DNA from: Vibrio gallaecicus
GTDB lineage: Bacteria > Pseudomonadota > Gammaproteobacteria > Enterobacterales > Vibrionaceae
Assembly (NCBI RefSeq): GCF_024347495.1
Contig: NZ_AP025490.1
Coordinates: forward strand, 2,108,001-2,172,000
DNA length: 64,000 bases
Direction of reading: 5' to 3'
Position numbers and translations under genes: made by a program
Shown here: positions 27,624 to 36,449 of the stretch, in pieces
Numbering within the stretch: position 1 is the first letter of the stretch
How the letters are laid out: every line of letters begins with the position of its first letter
Notes under the pieces: model-generated
Told to the model about the DNA's origin: nothing
Databases searched by the model: none
What the model saw: the letters and a program-made list of their open reading frames with translations, nothing else

Positions 27624-28863
27624 GTTTCCCTTCATGGTGATTTCGATGTCTGATTTTTCTTTAGCGAACGACTCGTTCGTACAACGCTTCTTTTACCCTA
27701 TGACCAACGTAATTCAAAACTACGCCTGGGGTAGCCCTTCTTCGTTTAGCCAATTGTTTGGTATTGATAACCAGTCTGGTGAACCGCAAGCGGAAATATG
27801 GATGGGCGCTCACCCCAACGGTTGCTCGATGGTGACTAATAACGGGCAACAAACCACACTGTCGAGTCTAATCTCTCAAAACTTGAATCTGTTTCTTAGT
27901 GAAAAAGTGGCACGTCGATTTGGAGAACTTCCTTATCTGTTTAAGGTGCTAGCAGCAGAGAAAGCGCTGTCTGTGCAAGTTCATCCAAACAAGCAGCAAG
28001 CGGAATCTGGATATGCTCTGGAAGAGCAACAAGGTATTCCTATGACGGCGGGAAACCGTAATTACAAAGATGCCAATCACAAGCCAGAGCTGGTTTACGC
28101 ATTAACCGACTACACGGCGATGAACGGCTTTAGAGCGATTAATGAGATCCTTGAGCATTTCCAATACCTCGACATTCCAGAGCTGCATTCAATGGTCAAC
28201 GACTTAACGGGCGACCAAACTCCCAATGGGTTAGCAAGCTTCTTCGCGAGCTTGTTGTCTTTGGAGGGCGAGCAAAAAGGAATGTCACTTACCATGTTGC
28301 TTATGAAGGCTAAGCTTTCTGATGCACCCGTATTCCAGTTAATCTCAGAGTTGGAAGAGCAATATCCCGGTGATGTGGGTTTATTCGCCCCACTGCTACT
28401 CAACGTGATCACTCTAAAACCTGGGCAAGCTATGTATCTGGATGCTGAAACACCGCACGCCTACATAAAAGGCACCGGCTTAGAAATTATGGCGAACTCA
28501 GACAATGTGCTTCGCGCAGGGTTAACGCCTAAATATATGGACGTGAATGAGCTAGTCTCTTGTACTCGATTTAATGAAAAGCCTGCAGATAGGTTGCTAC
28601 TAAGCCCGATTGAGCAAGGTGATGTAATGGAATACCAGATTCCAGTGGAGGACTTTAAGTTCTCTATTGTTCAAAACTCTCATCAAAGGAAAATCACCAC
28701 AGAGGGTGCAGAGATCTTGCTACCGCTCGATGAATCTATGCTGCTCACTCACCCATGCGGCGAAACCTGCGTGATAGAAAAAGGTCAGTCAGTTTTCATT
28801 CCCGCTTATGCTGAGAGCTACAAACTGGATTGTATTGGACGTGTCGCACGCGCTTACAGTTAA
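27622..28863 (+). CDS. manA: Mannose-6-phosphate isomerase, class I
   Basis: This cupin-fold zinc enzyme interconverts mannose-6-phosphate and fructose-6-phosphate. Family motifs are QNYAWGS near the N-terminus, AEIWMGAHPNG, LSVQVHPNKQQAE (zinc-binding and active site), NHKPELVYAL and the late YLDAETPHAYIKGTGLEIMANSDNV region. Length (about 400) is usual. The start is uncertain: ATGs at 27622, 27646 and 27700 are all in frame, and typical relatives start only a few residues before the QNYAWGS motif. The first lies within a large hairpin. It follows the PTS permease by 70 bases and is presumably in the same operon. A terminator lies 40 bases after the stop. Confidence 0.92.
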   Translation: MFPFMVISMSDFSLANDSFVQRFFYPMTNVIQNYAWGSPSSFSQLFGIDNQSGEPQAEIWMGAHPNGCSMVTNNGQQTTLSSLISQNLNLFLSEKVARRFGELPYLFKVLAAEKALSVQVHPNKQQAESGYALEEQQGIPMTAGNRNYKDANHKPELVYALTDYTAMNGFRAINEILEHFQYLDIPELHSMVNDLTGDQTPNGLASFFASLLSLEGEQKGMSLTMLLMKAKLSDAPVFQLISELEEQYPGDVGLFAPLLLNVITLKPGQAMYLDAETPHAYIKGTGLEIMANSDNVLRAGLTPKYMDVNELVSCTRFNEKPADRLLLSPIEQGDVMEYQIPVEDFKFSIVQNSHQRKITTEGAEILLPLDESMLLTHPCGETCVIEKGQSVFIPAYAESYKLDCIGRVARAYS

Positions 28864-28904
28864 TTTTCGATAAACAGATCAAACACACTTACTTAACACT
28901 ACTC

Positions 28905-28925
28905 ATGCCCTGCTTTGCGGGGCAT
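28905..28925 (+). terminator. Rho-independent terminator after manA
   Basis: A 9-bp stem (28905-28913 with 28917-28925) with one G-T pair, a three-base loop and a T-rich tail. Confidence 0.8.
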
Positions 28926-28982
28926 TTTTGTTTCTGCACACTCCAATTCCTAAGTTAAAAATCGTTATCAACGATGATGCAC

Positions 28983-29021
28983 CATGACCAATATCACACT
29001 GTATAAATGATGCAAATCACA
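28983..29021 (+). promoter_or_regulatory. Two CRP-like sites in tandem before split PTS genes
   Basis: CATGA-N6-TCACA (28983-28998) and AATGA-N6-TCACA (29006-29021), both followed by CT, repeat with a 23-base period. Each has one perfect CRP half and a 3-of-5 second half. Two direct copies about two helix turns apart could also be sites for the AraC-type activator. Confidence 0.55.
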
Positions 29022-29133
29022 CTTAATTTTGCTTGGTACAAATGTACAGTGAAGGGCTTTTATTTGCTATTTCGCGAATGCTGTTAATCCATTAATTTTA
29101 ATTCAAGAACTTCAAAAGTGAATGAGTTAATAA

Positions 29134-29574
29134 ATGATCACACAGCTAACTAACGTCAATTTAATTAATAACAACCTTCAAGCAAATAATAAGAAAGAAC
29201 TGTTTGAAGAACTCGCAACAATGTTATTTAAAAATAACCGAATTGGTAATAAAGAAGCCTTTTTAACAGACATCGAAATTCGCGAATCTCAAAGTATTAC
29301 TTCGATGGATGGCATCGCCTACCCACACTCGAAAAGCCAAGCGGTAACTGAGCCTGCAATAGCTGTTGGAGTAAAACGAGAAGGCATTGAATATGGCGAT
29401 GAAGATGGCATTAACCCAACCGTGTTTTTTATGATTGCCTCACCAGACAACGGCGCTGACCATCATATTTATGTACTACAAGAATTATTTGGAAAATTCA
29501 GCGATGAGTTTATTCAAAATATCCATAACGCAAAAGATGAACATCAAATCCTTAATATTTTAATTAATTCATAA
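29134..29574 (+). CDS. Fructose-type PTS EIIA
   Basis: A 146-residue soluble EIIA domain. The active His65 lies in GIAYPHSKS, followed by VGVKREGIEYGDEDG and the PDNGADHH segment of the family. It passes phosphate to the IICB protein encoded 13 bases downstream. Its sequence resembles the IIA part of the 21.1 kb permease; there the IIA is fused, here it is separate. Base composition is more AT-rich than that of its neighbours, but not strikingly so. Confidence 0.9.
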   Translation: MITQLTNVNLINNNLQANNKKELFEELATMLFKNNRIGNKEAFLTDIEIRESQSITSMDGIAYPHSKSQAVTEPAIAVGVKREGIEYGDEDGINPTVFFMIASPDNGADHHIYVLQELFGKFSDEFIQNIHNAKDEHQILNILINS

Positions 29575-29587
29575 GGCGTAGAAAATT

Positions 29588-31012
29588 ATGACCACCCTAA
29601 CAAATCAAGCTACGAATAATAATGCTAATTCAAAAAATAAAAATAGCAGTAGCGATTATAAAAAAATACTCAGCACCATGAAAGGTCACCTGCTTTTTGG
29701 TACATCACACATGCTACCTTTCATTGTAGCCGGCGGTGTTCTTTTAGCTCTAGCGGTAATGGCATCAGGTAAAGGCGCGGTTCCTGCAGATGGCTTGCTG
29801 GCTGACATTTCTAATATCGGTATCAAAGGGCTTGTTCTTTTCCCAATCATTCTTGGTGGCTTTATTGGTTACTCAATTGCAGATAAACCAGCCCTTGCAC
29901 CAGCGATGATTTCATCTGGCATTATGGCTGATATGGGCGGCGGCTTCCTTGGCTGTATCGTGGCTGGTTTTATCGCAGGTGGTGTGGTGTTCCAACTTAA
30001 GAAGATCCCACTTTCTTCAAACATGACGGCACTTGGTGCTTACTTCATCTACCCACTTTTAGGCACATTAATTTCTGCCGGTATCGTACTTTGGGGCATC
30101 GGTGAGCCAATCAAACTGTTCATGTCTTCTATGAACGAGTTCCTAGCTTCAATGGCTGGCGCTTCTAAGATGGTTTTAGGCACCATCCTTGGTGGTATGA
30201 CTGCGTTTGATATGGGCGGTCCTATCAACAAAGTAGCAACACTATTTGCTCAAACTCAAGTAGACACACAACCATGGCTAATGGGCGGCGTAGGCATCGC
30301 GATTTGTACTCCACCTCTAGGTATGGCTCTGGCGACTTTCCTATTCAAAAACAAGTTCTCTAAACAAGAGCAAGAAGCAGGTAAAGCGGCAGCAATCATG
30401 GGTTCTATCGGTATCTCTGAGGGTGCTATCCCATTCGCCGCGAACGACCCAATGCGCGTACTTCCTTCAATCGTTGCCGGTGGTATCGTTGGCTGTGTGT
30501 TTGGCTTTATGACAGACGTTCTTCTGCACGCACCGTGGGGCGGTCTAATCACTGCACCAGTATCAAGCAACATTCCAATGTATGTAGTCGGTATTGCACT
30601 TGGCTCATTAACCACAGCGGTTATTGTTGGCTTCTGGAAACCTGTCGCGGTTGAAACCGAAGAAGATATGGCTGAAACACCAGTACAAGCTCAAGCGGTT
30701 CCTGCCGCTGGCGAAGGCGAGTACGACATCGTGGCAGTAACATGTTGCCCTTCAGGTGTTGCACACACCTTCATGGCAGCAAAAGCACTAGAGAAAGCAG
30801 GTTTAGCTGCAGGTCTTAAGGTTAAGGTAGAAACTCAAGGTCAAAACGGTATTCAAAACCGCATCACCGACCTAGATGTAGCTAACGCGAGACTGGTTAT
30901 CTTGGCACACGATATTCAAGTGAAAGACGCACACCGCTTTGCTAACGCAAACGTAGTCGAGTGTTCAACTAAGCATGCAATGAAAAACGCCACGCAGATG
31001 ATGTCGGCGTAA
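29588..31012 (+). CDS. Fructose-family PTS permease IIC-IIB
   Basis: A 474-residue protein. IIC spans about residues 25-355 with HLLFGTSHMLPFIVAGG, MGGPINKVATLFAQTQVDTQPWLMGG and EGAIPFAAND. IIB is at the C-terminus with active Cys387 in TCCPSGVAHTFMAA. The match to the IIC-IIB part of the 21.1 kb protein is close over whole blocks, so the two arose by duplication. The separate IIA upstream completes the permease. A GH92 mannosidase gene follows in the same direction after a hairpin, which suggests the sugar is mannose released by that enzyme (inference). Confidence 0.92.
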   Translation: MTTLTNQATNNNANSKNKNSSSDYKKILSTMKGHLLFGTSHMLPFIVAGGVLLALAVMASGKGAVPADGLLADISNIGIKGLVLFPIILGGFIGYSIADKPALAPAMISSGIMADMGGGFLGCIVAGFIAGGVVFQLKKIPLSSNMTALGAYFIYPLLGTLISAGIVLWGIGEPIKLFMSSMNEFLASMAGASKMVLGTILGGMTAFDMGGPINKVATLFAQTQVDTQPWLMGGVGIAICTPPLGMALATFLFKNKFSKQEQEAGKAAAIMGSIGISEGAIPFAANDPMRVLPSIVAGGIVGCVFGFMTDVLLHAPWGGLITAPVSSNIPMYVVGIALGSLTTAVIVGFWKPVAVETEEDMAETPVQAQAVPAAGEGEYDIVAVTCCPSGVAHTFMAAKALEKAGLAAGLKVKVETQGQNGIQNRITDLDVANARLVILAHDIQVKDAHRFANANVVECSTKHAMKNATQMMSA

Positions 31013-31030
31013 ACCAATAAGCTCCACCCC

Positions 31031-31055
31031 TAGAGCCCTTCCCCCAAGGGCTCTA
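31031..31055 (+). terminator. Terminator or attenuator between PTS and mannosidase genes
   Basis: A perfect 10-bp stem (31031-31040 with 31046-31055, TAGAGCCCTT), a five-C loop and a short TTTTC tail. The mannosidase gene begins only 66 bases later, so partial read-through is possible. Confidence 0.75.
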
Positions 31056-31121
31056 TTTTCAAAATAACAATACAAACACGCTCTACTTGTATCCCTCAAA
31101 ATTATAAATAATAGGTTTTGT

Positions 31122-33542
31122 ATGAAACTCAAACGTTCTCTTCTCGCATGCGCGATTCTCAGTAGTTTTATCGGTCTAACTGGTTGCAATAGCAACGATG
31201 ATTCAACAGCCACAATACCCGGTGATCCTCTAGTTGATCTTGCGGTGCTAAAATACGTAGATCCTATGATCGGCACTGCGGCATCTGGTCATACGTTCCC
31301 AGGAGCAACCGTACCTGCGGGTATGGTTCAACTGTCTCCAGACACTTTTATTGGTTCTAATACCGACCACGAATCTGGTCTTAATCCATGGCATTCAGCT
31401 TCTGGTTACTGGGATTCATCGAACTATGAAACGGGAGAGGTTATCTCCACTGACGTTTCACTCTACGGCTTCTCTCATACACACCTATCAGGTACAGGTG
31501 CCACAGATCTAGGCGATATATTGGTTTTGCCTTATTCGGATATGGCAAACAGCCAGTTGAACACCTTTGACAAAAGTAACGAAGAAGCCAGCGCTGGTTA
31601 CTACAAAACAAAGCTAAATCAAGGTCAAATTGAAGTAGAACTCACGGCAACTAAGCGTGTCGGTTTACATAAATATATCTTCGAAGACGGTGCCGAACGT
31701 AATGTGAAGTTCGATTTGGGACACACATTAATGCACAACAACGGTCAATCATTAAAGAATAAAATCGAAGTGGTAGACGACTACACCATTCGTGGTCGAA
31801 AAACATCGACTGGCTGGTTCCAAGGCCAAGATCACCAAGGCCAAGACATATTTTTCTACGCCCAATTTAACCAACCTATCGCCAAAGCTATGTTAGGTGA
31901 ACAAAATCAAGAACCGACACGAGAGATGCGCCAATCGTCTGTTTATTCAGGCGATGATCTCACCGCGTACCTCAATTTTGGTGCTGGTGACGAGTCCATA
32001 GAAATCCGGGTTGGTATATCTCCAGTGAGTTGGCAAGGTGCTCAGAAAAACCTAGAAGCAGAAGCTCCGAGTTTTGATCTTCCGAAGGTCAAAGAAAGTG
32101 CCGAATACGCATGGGCCGAAAAGCTGGCAAAAATCAAAGTAGAAGGCGGTACTGACGCCGAAAAAACCAATTTTTATACTGGCATGTACCACATGATGAT
32201 TGCCCCAATAGAATTCTACGACGTAGATGGTCAATATGTTGATATGCTAGGTACCGTTCGCACCCTAAAAGAAGGTGATACACCGAACTACTCTATCTAC
32301 TCGACATGGGATACGTTCCGCGCGGTGCATCCAATGTGGACGATCATCGATCCTGATCAAGCAACACTTTACGCGAAAGACTTGATTCGTAAATCTAACG
32401 ATGAATTCGGTCTGCTGCCTAAATGGGAAGGTCACGGTTCTGAAACTGGCACAATGATTGGCTACCCATCTGCGGCAATTCTAGGTGACGCGGTGACTAA
32501 AGGGTTAATTGATGCAGAGCAGGCATATACTGCATCAGTAAAATCTGCTCACTACACTCCCCATGAGTATCCACAAATTCACGACGGTATCTTAAGTTCG
32601 CTTATGGCGGGGCAATTAAGCTATCACGAGAACGAGACATGTGTTCGCTACCCGAACTGGAACTCCATCTCCTATTCACTAGAGTTTTCATTCTACGATT
32701 GGACAATTGCTGAAATGGCGAAAGCCGCTGGTGATATGGATGCATATGAAGAGTTTAAAGCACGCTCGTATAACTCTCTGACACATTGGGATGCCAATGC
32801 TGGCGGAGCAGATGGCACAGGCTTCTTCGTACCAACGGAACTAAAAGAAGGCGACCCATGTGCATTGAAATACGCTTCAACTGACTTTGACCCATATAAA
32901 TCAGACGCGTATTACTACACTGAAGGCAACGCATGGCAATGGCAATGGGCGTTCATGCAAGACTTAGACAAATTGACTGAAATAATGGGTGGTAGCGAAG
33001 GGTTAAACGACAAGTTGAACAACCTATTCAATGCTGACCCTAATGGTGGCGAAGCGCACCAAGACATGACAGGCTACATTGGTCAATACATTCACGGTAA
33101 CGAACCATCGCATCACGTCATCTATTTGTACAACCGCACAGAGGAATCTTACAAGGCTCAAGAATACTTAGATCAAGTTTATGACCAGTTCTACAAACCA
33201 ACACCTGACGGGATCATCGGTAACGAAGACGTAGGGCAAATGTCGGCTTGGTATTTGATGTCTGCATTAGGCTTCTATCAAATTTCACCAACGGATCCTA
33301 CTTATAGTATCGGTCGTCCAATCTTCGATAAAGCCGTCGTCAATATTGGATCTGGGTCATTCACTGTCACCGCTGAAAACAACGGACCGGATAACCTATA
33401 TATCAAAGAGGTAAGCATTAACGGCAAACCGCTAGATATGTATAACACTTTCCAGCACAGTGAATTTAAAGCAGGAGGCGAACTTCACTTCGTTATGACT
33501 GCAGATAAATCTCAAGCTATGCAAGCCAATCTCGGAAAATAA
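31122..33542 (+). CDS. GH92-family alpha-mannosidase lipoprotein
   Basis: An 806-residue secreted enzyme. The lipoprotein signal ends at IGLTGC (Cys22). The mature protein follows the GH92 layout. It has YVDPMIGTAASGHTFPGA, GFSHTHLSGTG and YSTWDTFRAVHP in the first half. The catalytic-region strings IHGNEPSHHVIYLYN and NEDVGQMSAWYLMSALGFYQ lie near the C-terminus. Known GH92 enzymes are calcium-dependent exo-alpha-mannosidases that act on N-glycans and yeast mannan; the Glu in GNEPSHH is the likely acid. As a lipoprotein it would work at the cell surface or in the periplasm and supply mannose to the PTS permeases upstream. The cleaved linkage cannot be told from sequence. Confidence 0.92.
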   Translation: MKLKRSLLACAILSSFIGLTGCNSNDDSTATIPGDPLVDLAVLKYVDPMIGTAASGHTFPGATVPAGMVQLSPDTFIGSNTDHESGLNPWHSASGYWDSSNYETGEVISTDVSLYGFSHTHLSGTGATDLGDILVLPYSDMANSQLNTFDKSNEEASAGYYKTKLNQGQIEVELTATKRVGLHKYIFEDGAERNVKFDLGHTLMHNNGQSLKNKIEVVDDYTIRGRKTSTGWFQGQDHQGQDIFFYAQFNQPIAKAMLGEQNQEPTREMRQSSVYSGDDLTAYLNFGAGDESIEIRVGISPVSWQGAQKNLEAEAPSFDLPKVKESAEYAWAEKLAKIKVEGGTDAEKTNFYTGMYHMMIAPIEFYDVDGQYVDMLGTVRTLKEGDTPNYSIYSTWDTFRAVHPMWTIIDPDQATLYAKDLIRKSNDEFGLLPKWEGHGSETGTMIGYPSAAILGDAVTKGLIDAEQAYTASVKSAHYTPHEYPQIHDGILSSLMAGQLSYHENETCVRYPNWNSISYSLEFSFYDWTIAEMAKAAGDMDAYEEFKARSYNSLTHWDANAGGADGTGFFVPTELKEGDPCALKYASTDFDPYKSDAYYYTEGNAWQWQWAFMQDLDKLTEIMGGSEGLNDKLNNLFNADPNGGEAHQDMTGYIGQYIHGNEPSHHVIYLYNRTEESYKAQEYLDQVYDQFYKPTPDGIIGNEDVGQMSAWYLMSALGFYQISPTDPTYSIGRPIFDKAVVNIGSGSFTVTAENNGPDNLYIKEVSINGKPLDMYNTFQHSEFKAGGELHFVMTADKSQAMQANLGK

Positions 33543-33550
33543 CGCTTATC

Positions 33551-33567
33551 GGGGGCTTTATGCCCCC
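33551..33567 (+). terminator. Rho-independent terminator after GH92 gene
   Basis: GGGGGC (33551-33556) pairs with GCCCCC (33562-33567) around a five-base loop, followed by TTTT. Confidence 0.8.
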
Positions 33568-33808
33568 TTTTGTGCTCAATACACATCATAAAGCCAGCAA
33601 ACGTTTGGACATAAATGAACTGGCGAATTCAGTAAATGAAATTACTTTTTAGTATGGAAAGGCACTTAGCTCGGTATTTTGTATTGATGGTGCAGATCAG
33701 TTTAAATTGAAGCCAATGAAGCTGACATTGCCTTTGAGCGTTTCTACGCATTGTGTCTAGAGGATGAGCCTGCCGCGCAATTCCCAACATGTACGACAGA
33801 ACCAACTA

Positions 33809-34777
33809 TTACTGCTGTGAGTAGTGTATTAATGTCTCTCTGTAGAGTGAGAGTAAAGTAGCGCTATCTACTTGAACACCAACCTGTTGTGCCGGAAATA
33901 AGCCCCATTCATCATTCATATAGTTACGTTGATCAGCTTTCTGAATAGTCATCCCTTCCGCAGGTCCATCTGTGACTACCCTGACAGGACCACTACGACT
34001 TGTAAAAAGAGATGGTTGGATAACATAAGCAATAGCTGATGGGTCATGAACATGACAGCCATCCATTCCTACTTTTTCAGAATAAAACTTTAAGTAGTAA
34101 CGGCTAACATCCCAGATAAACTGCCCTACCTCTCCTGCATCATCTCGCAACTCATCAAGGTATTGACTGGTAAAAAAGCTCTCCTCCGTCACATCGAGCC
34201 CTATAATGACTACTGGCCATGATGCCGTAAACACCTTATCGGCAGCATGAGGGTCATCATGAATATTCGCTTCTGCAAATGGTGTCACGTTCCCTCTGTG
34301 GTCGTTTTCGCCGAACGCGCCCCCCATAACAACCACTTCTTTGACCAAGTCAACGATATCAGGAGCTGCTTCAAGTGCGAGTGCCAGATTAGTAAGAGGA
34401 CCAACCGCCACAAGGGTAATCTCTCCTGGCTCAGCTCGAATACTGTCGATAATGAACTGATAAGCCGGCTTATCAATAGCTGTAACATCTAATGAACTTG
34501 GCGCTTTCACATCCCCAAATCCAGCCTCACCATGCACTACAACCGTGGCTCCAACGGGATCTCTTATCAGAGGCTTATCCGTTCCCTTAGCCACCAGCGT
34601 CTTCATTCCAAACTTCTGCTTTAGATAAAGGGCATTTTGAGTCCCGTTGTCTATCGTCGCATTACCATAAACAGTGGTGATCCCCATCAGCTCAATATCT
34701 GGATGCGCTTCTGCAAATAAGATTGCCATTGCATCATCGATGCCTGGATCTGTATCTAGGATGATTTTCTTTGTCAT
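33809..34777 (-). CDS. Inosine-uridine preferring nucleoside hydrolase family protein
   Basis: The 322-residue product starts with the calcium-binding signature DTDPGIDDAMAI (residues about 8-19). It continues with TVYGNATIDNGTQNAL, AVGPLTNLALAL and VVMGGAFG, then HVHDPSAIAYV near the C-terminus. These are the features of IunH/Rih ribonucleoside hydrolases, which split nucleosides into base and ribose. The actual nucleoside preference is not evident. It is a single-gene unit, divergent from the peroxidase gene, with a CRP-like site at 34838-34853 in its promoter region. Confidence 0.9.
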   Translation of the reverse strand: MTKKIILDTDPGIDDAMAILFAEAHPDIELMGITTVYGNATIDNGTQNALYLKQKFGMKTLVAKGTDKPLIRDPVGATVVVHGEAGFGDVKAPSSLDVTAIDKPAYQFIIDSIRAEPGEITLVAVGPLTNLALALEAAPDIVDLVKEVVVMGGAFGENDHRGNVTPFAEANIHDDPHAADKVFTASWPVVIIGLDVTEESFFTSQYLDELRDDAGEVGQFIWDVSRYYLKFYSEKVGMDGCHVHDPSAIAYVIQPSLFTSRSGPVRVVTDGPAEGMTIQKADQRNYMNDEWGLFPAQQVGVQVDSATLLSLYRETLIHYSQQ

Positions 34778-35128
34778 ATCAGCCTCTAATTAAACAGTTG
34801 AAAAGAATAGACAATACCTAGAAAAAACACTGATAAACGTGACTTAAATCGCATGACGAGAGCATATTAACTTAAACACTCAAGGTGTGGATTGTTCGTA
34901 TGAATATTGTACTACGACCATTGTTTCCTTATGTTCTGGAAAAATTAGTTAAATTTTAATTCCTTTAACTAATCATGAATAACTATAGATATGTAAAGTC
35001 CAAAGGCTCTTAGTGGCTCCCTACTTACTCACTGATGACTAATTCTTAAGCGATTACGGTCTTTAACGTGATCATTTCAAGTCGATCAACCGTAACAATA
35101 ACTACGCCAACTAAAATGAGTCAGACCT
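34778..35128. other. 351-bp divergent spacer with CRP-like site
   Basis: No gene seen. CGTGA-N6-TCGCA at 34838-34853 matches a CRP site at four of five bases in each half and lies 60-75 bases upstream of the nucleoside hydrolase, where CRP control would make sense. The rest is AT-rich and unremarkable. Confidence 0.45.
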
Positions 35129-35674
35129 ATGAAATATTCGCTACTGTGCTCCACCACCCTAATCGCGAGCCTAACAAGTTCATTCGCCTTTTCAGCAAGC
35201 TGCCCTGAGATACTTAACGGCAAACAAAGGCTGTTAAATTCAAATGAAGAGATTGAACTGTGTGAAGAATTTCAAGGTAAAACTTTATTGATTGTCAATA
35301 CGGCAAGTCAGTGCGGTTTCACTTCTCAGTTCGAGCAACTTGAGCAGCTTCACCAAACCTACAAAAAGAAAGGTTTCACGGTTGTTGGTTTTCCAAGTAA
35401 TGACTTTCGCCAAGACAGAGGAAGCGAGGAGCAATCTGCTAAAGTCTGCTACCTAGATTATGGTGTAACCTTTCCGATGATGGCGCGTGCATCACTCTCT
35501 GGACCAGGCGCAAATCCAGTCTTTGCCGAGATCCAACAACAAGCTGGTATTAAACCGAAATGGAATTTCTACAAGTTCTTGGTCAGCAAAGAAGGCAAAG
35601 TGATAGCAACCTTCCCGAGTTCTACATCGCCAACCAGTACTACCCTCAAAAATGCAATAGAGCAGCAATTATGA
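35129..35674 (+). CDS. Glutathione peroxidase-family protein, periplasmic
   Basis: A 181-residue thiol peroxidase with a signal peptide (cleavage about residue 23). The active motif is NTASQCGFTSQFEQLEQL with Cys62 in place of selenocysteine. VGFPSNDFRQDRGSEEQ follows, and the KWNFYKFLV string contributes the Trp and Asn of the catalytic tetrad. It lacks the dimer loop, as in bacterial BtuE-type enzymes. It should reduce hydrogen or lipid peroxides in the periplasm, probably with thioredoxin-like donors. The DUF3429 gene starts 11 bases downstream. Confidence 0.9.
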   Translation: MKYSLLCSTTLIASLTSSFAFSASCPEILNGKQRLLNSNEEIELCEEFQGKTLLIVNTASQCGFTSQFEQLEQLHQTYKKKGFTVVGFPSNDFRQDRGSEEQSAKVCYLDYGVTFPMMARASLSGPGANPVFAEIQQQAGIKPKWNFYKFLVSKEGKVIATFPSSTSPTSTTLKNAIEQQL

Positions 35675-35685
35675 GGTCAGGTTGC

Positions 35686-36137
35686 ATGGAGACAACTCAA
35701 ACACGCAACACCATGGTCAAGCTCGGTTACATGGGTTTAATCCCCTTTTATTCGGCCTATTGTTATCGCTCACCGACAGCCAACTCTTTAGCTTGAGCGG
35801 CGAAACGTTCTTCATCACCTATAGCGTGGTTATATTGAGCTTTTTGTCGGGTATCTTGTGGGGGAATGGAATAGAGAACTTCGGAAACCAATCTAGTAAC
35901 AAGGCTCTAATTCTGAGTAATGTTATTGTGTTGGCAGCTTGGCTAGCGGCTCTGCTCGGTGAACAGCAAGAGTTTCTCACCACTCTGATTCTGCTCCTAG
36001 GCTACATTGCGGTTTGGCGAGCGGAAAGGTCAATGAGAGAAGAGAACCAAAGTGAAGGTCCCGACGGCTATTTTGACATGCGAACCAGATTAACCTCCAG
36101 CGTGGTATTAATGCACGGTATAGTGATGTTGACTTAA
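35686..36137 (+). pseudogene. DUF3429 membrane protein gene with a frameshift
   Basis: From ATG 35686 the frame reads METTQTRNTMVKLGYMGLIPF, the normal DUF3429 start, and then runs to a stop at 35796. The rest of the family (LFGLLLSLTDSQLF, SFLSGILWGNGIE and three more helices) continues in the -1 frame from about 35748 to 36137. One missing T in the CCCCTTTT run at 35742-35749 explains it; restoring a T joins both parts as IPF-LFGLL. An artefact of sequencing a short homopolymer is as likely as a true mutation. The intact protein would be a small inner-membrane protein of unknown function, often found next to peroxidase or redox genes. Confidence 0.75.
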
Positions 36138-36449
36138 GCGAGTGACGCCTGCATCACGTATAAAAAAGGGGCAGGTCTTGAGTTTTGACACGCATTATTT
36201 TTTTGTGTCTCGAAACTAGCTCACTAACTGTAACGTATTAGAAACGTAACAAGGTTTTGGACATTTATGAGTTAGGTGTTGTTCAAAAATATAGATTTAC
36301 GGATTACTTGCACTAATCAGGTCAGACTGCACAATCTAAGGACTAGCGCTATTGTGAATCCTGAGAAATGGCATTTAGAACGCTTTTATATAAAACTATG
36401 ACTTTGGAGTTTACCTCTAGATCATGCCTTTATTGAGTTTCAAGAGCTA
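36138..36449. other. 312-bp spacer before IS element
   Basis: No ORF supported. The stretch 36166-36190 (AAAAGGGGCAGGTCTTGAG..) resembles sequences that I associate with transposon or REP-linked ends, but nothing firm can be said. The right edge abuts the IS left end. Confidence 0.4.

Noticed and set aside
35742..35751. Programmed -1 frameshift in the DUF3429 gene
   Set aside because: The CCC TTT codons do not form a standard slippery heptamer in the zero frame, and no stem-loop follows; a lost T is simpler.
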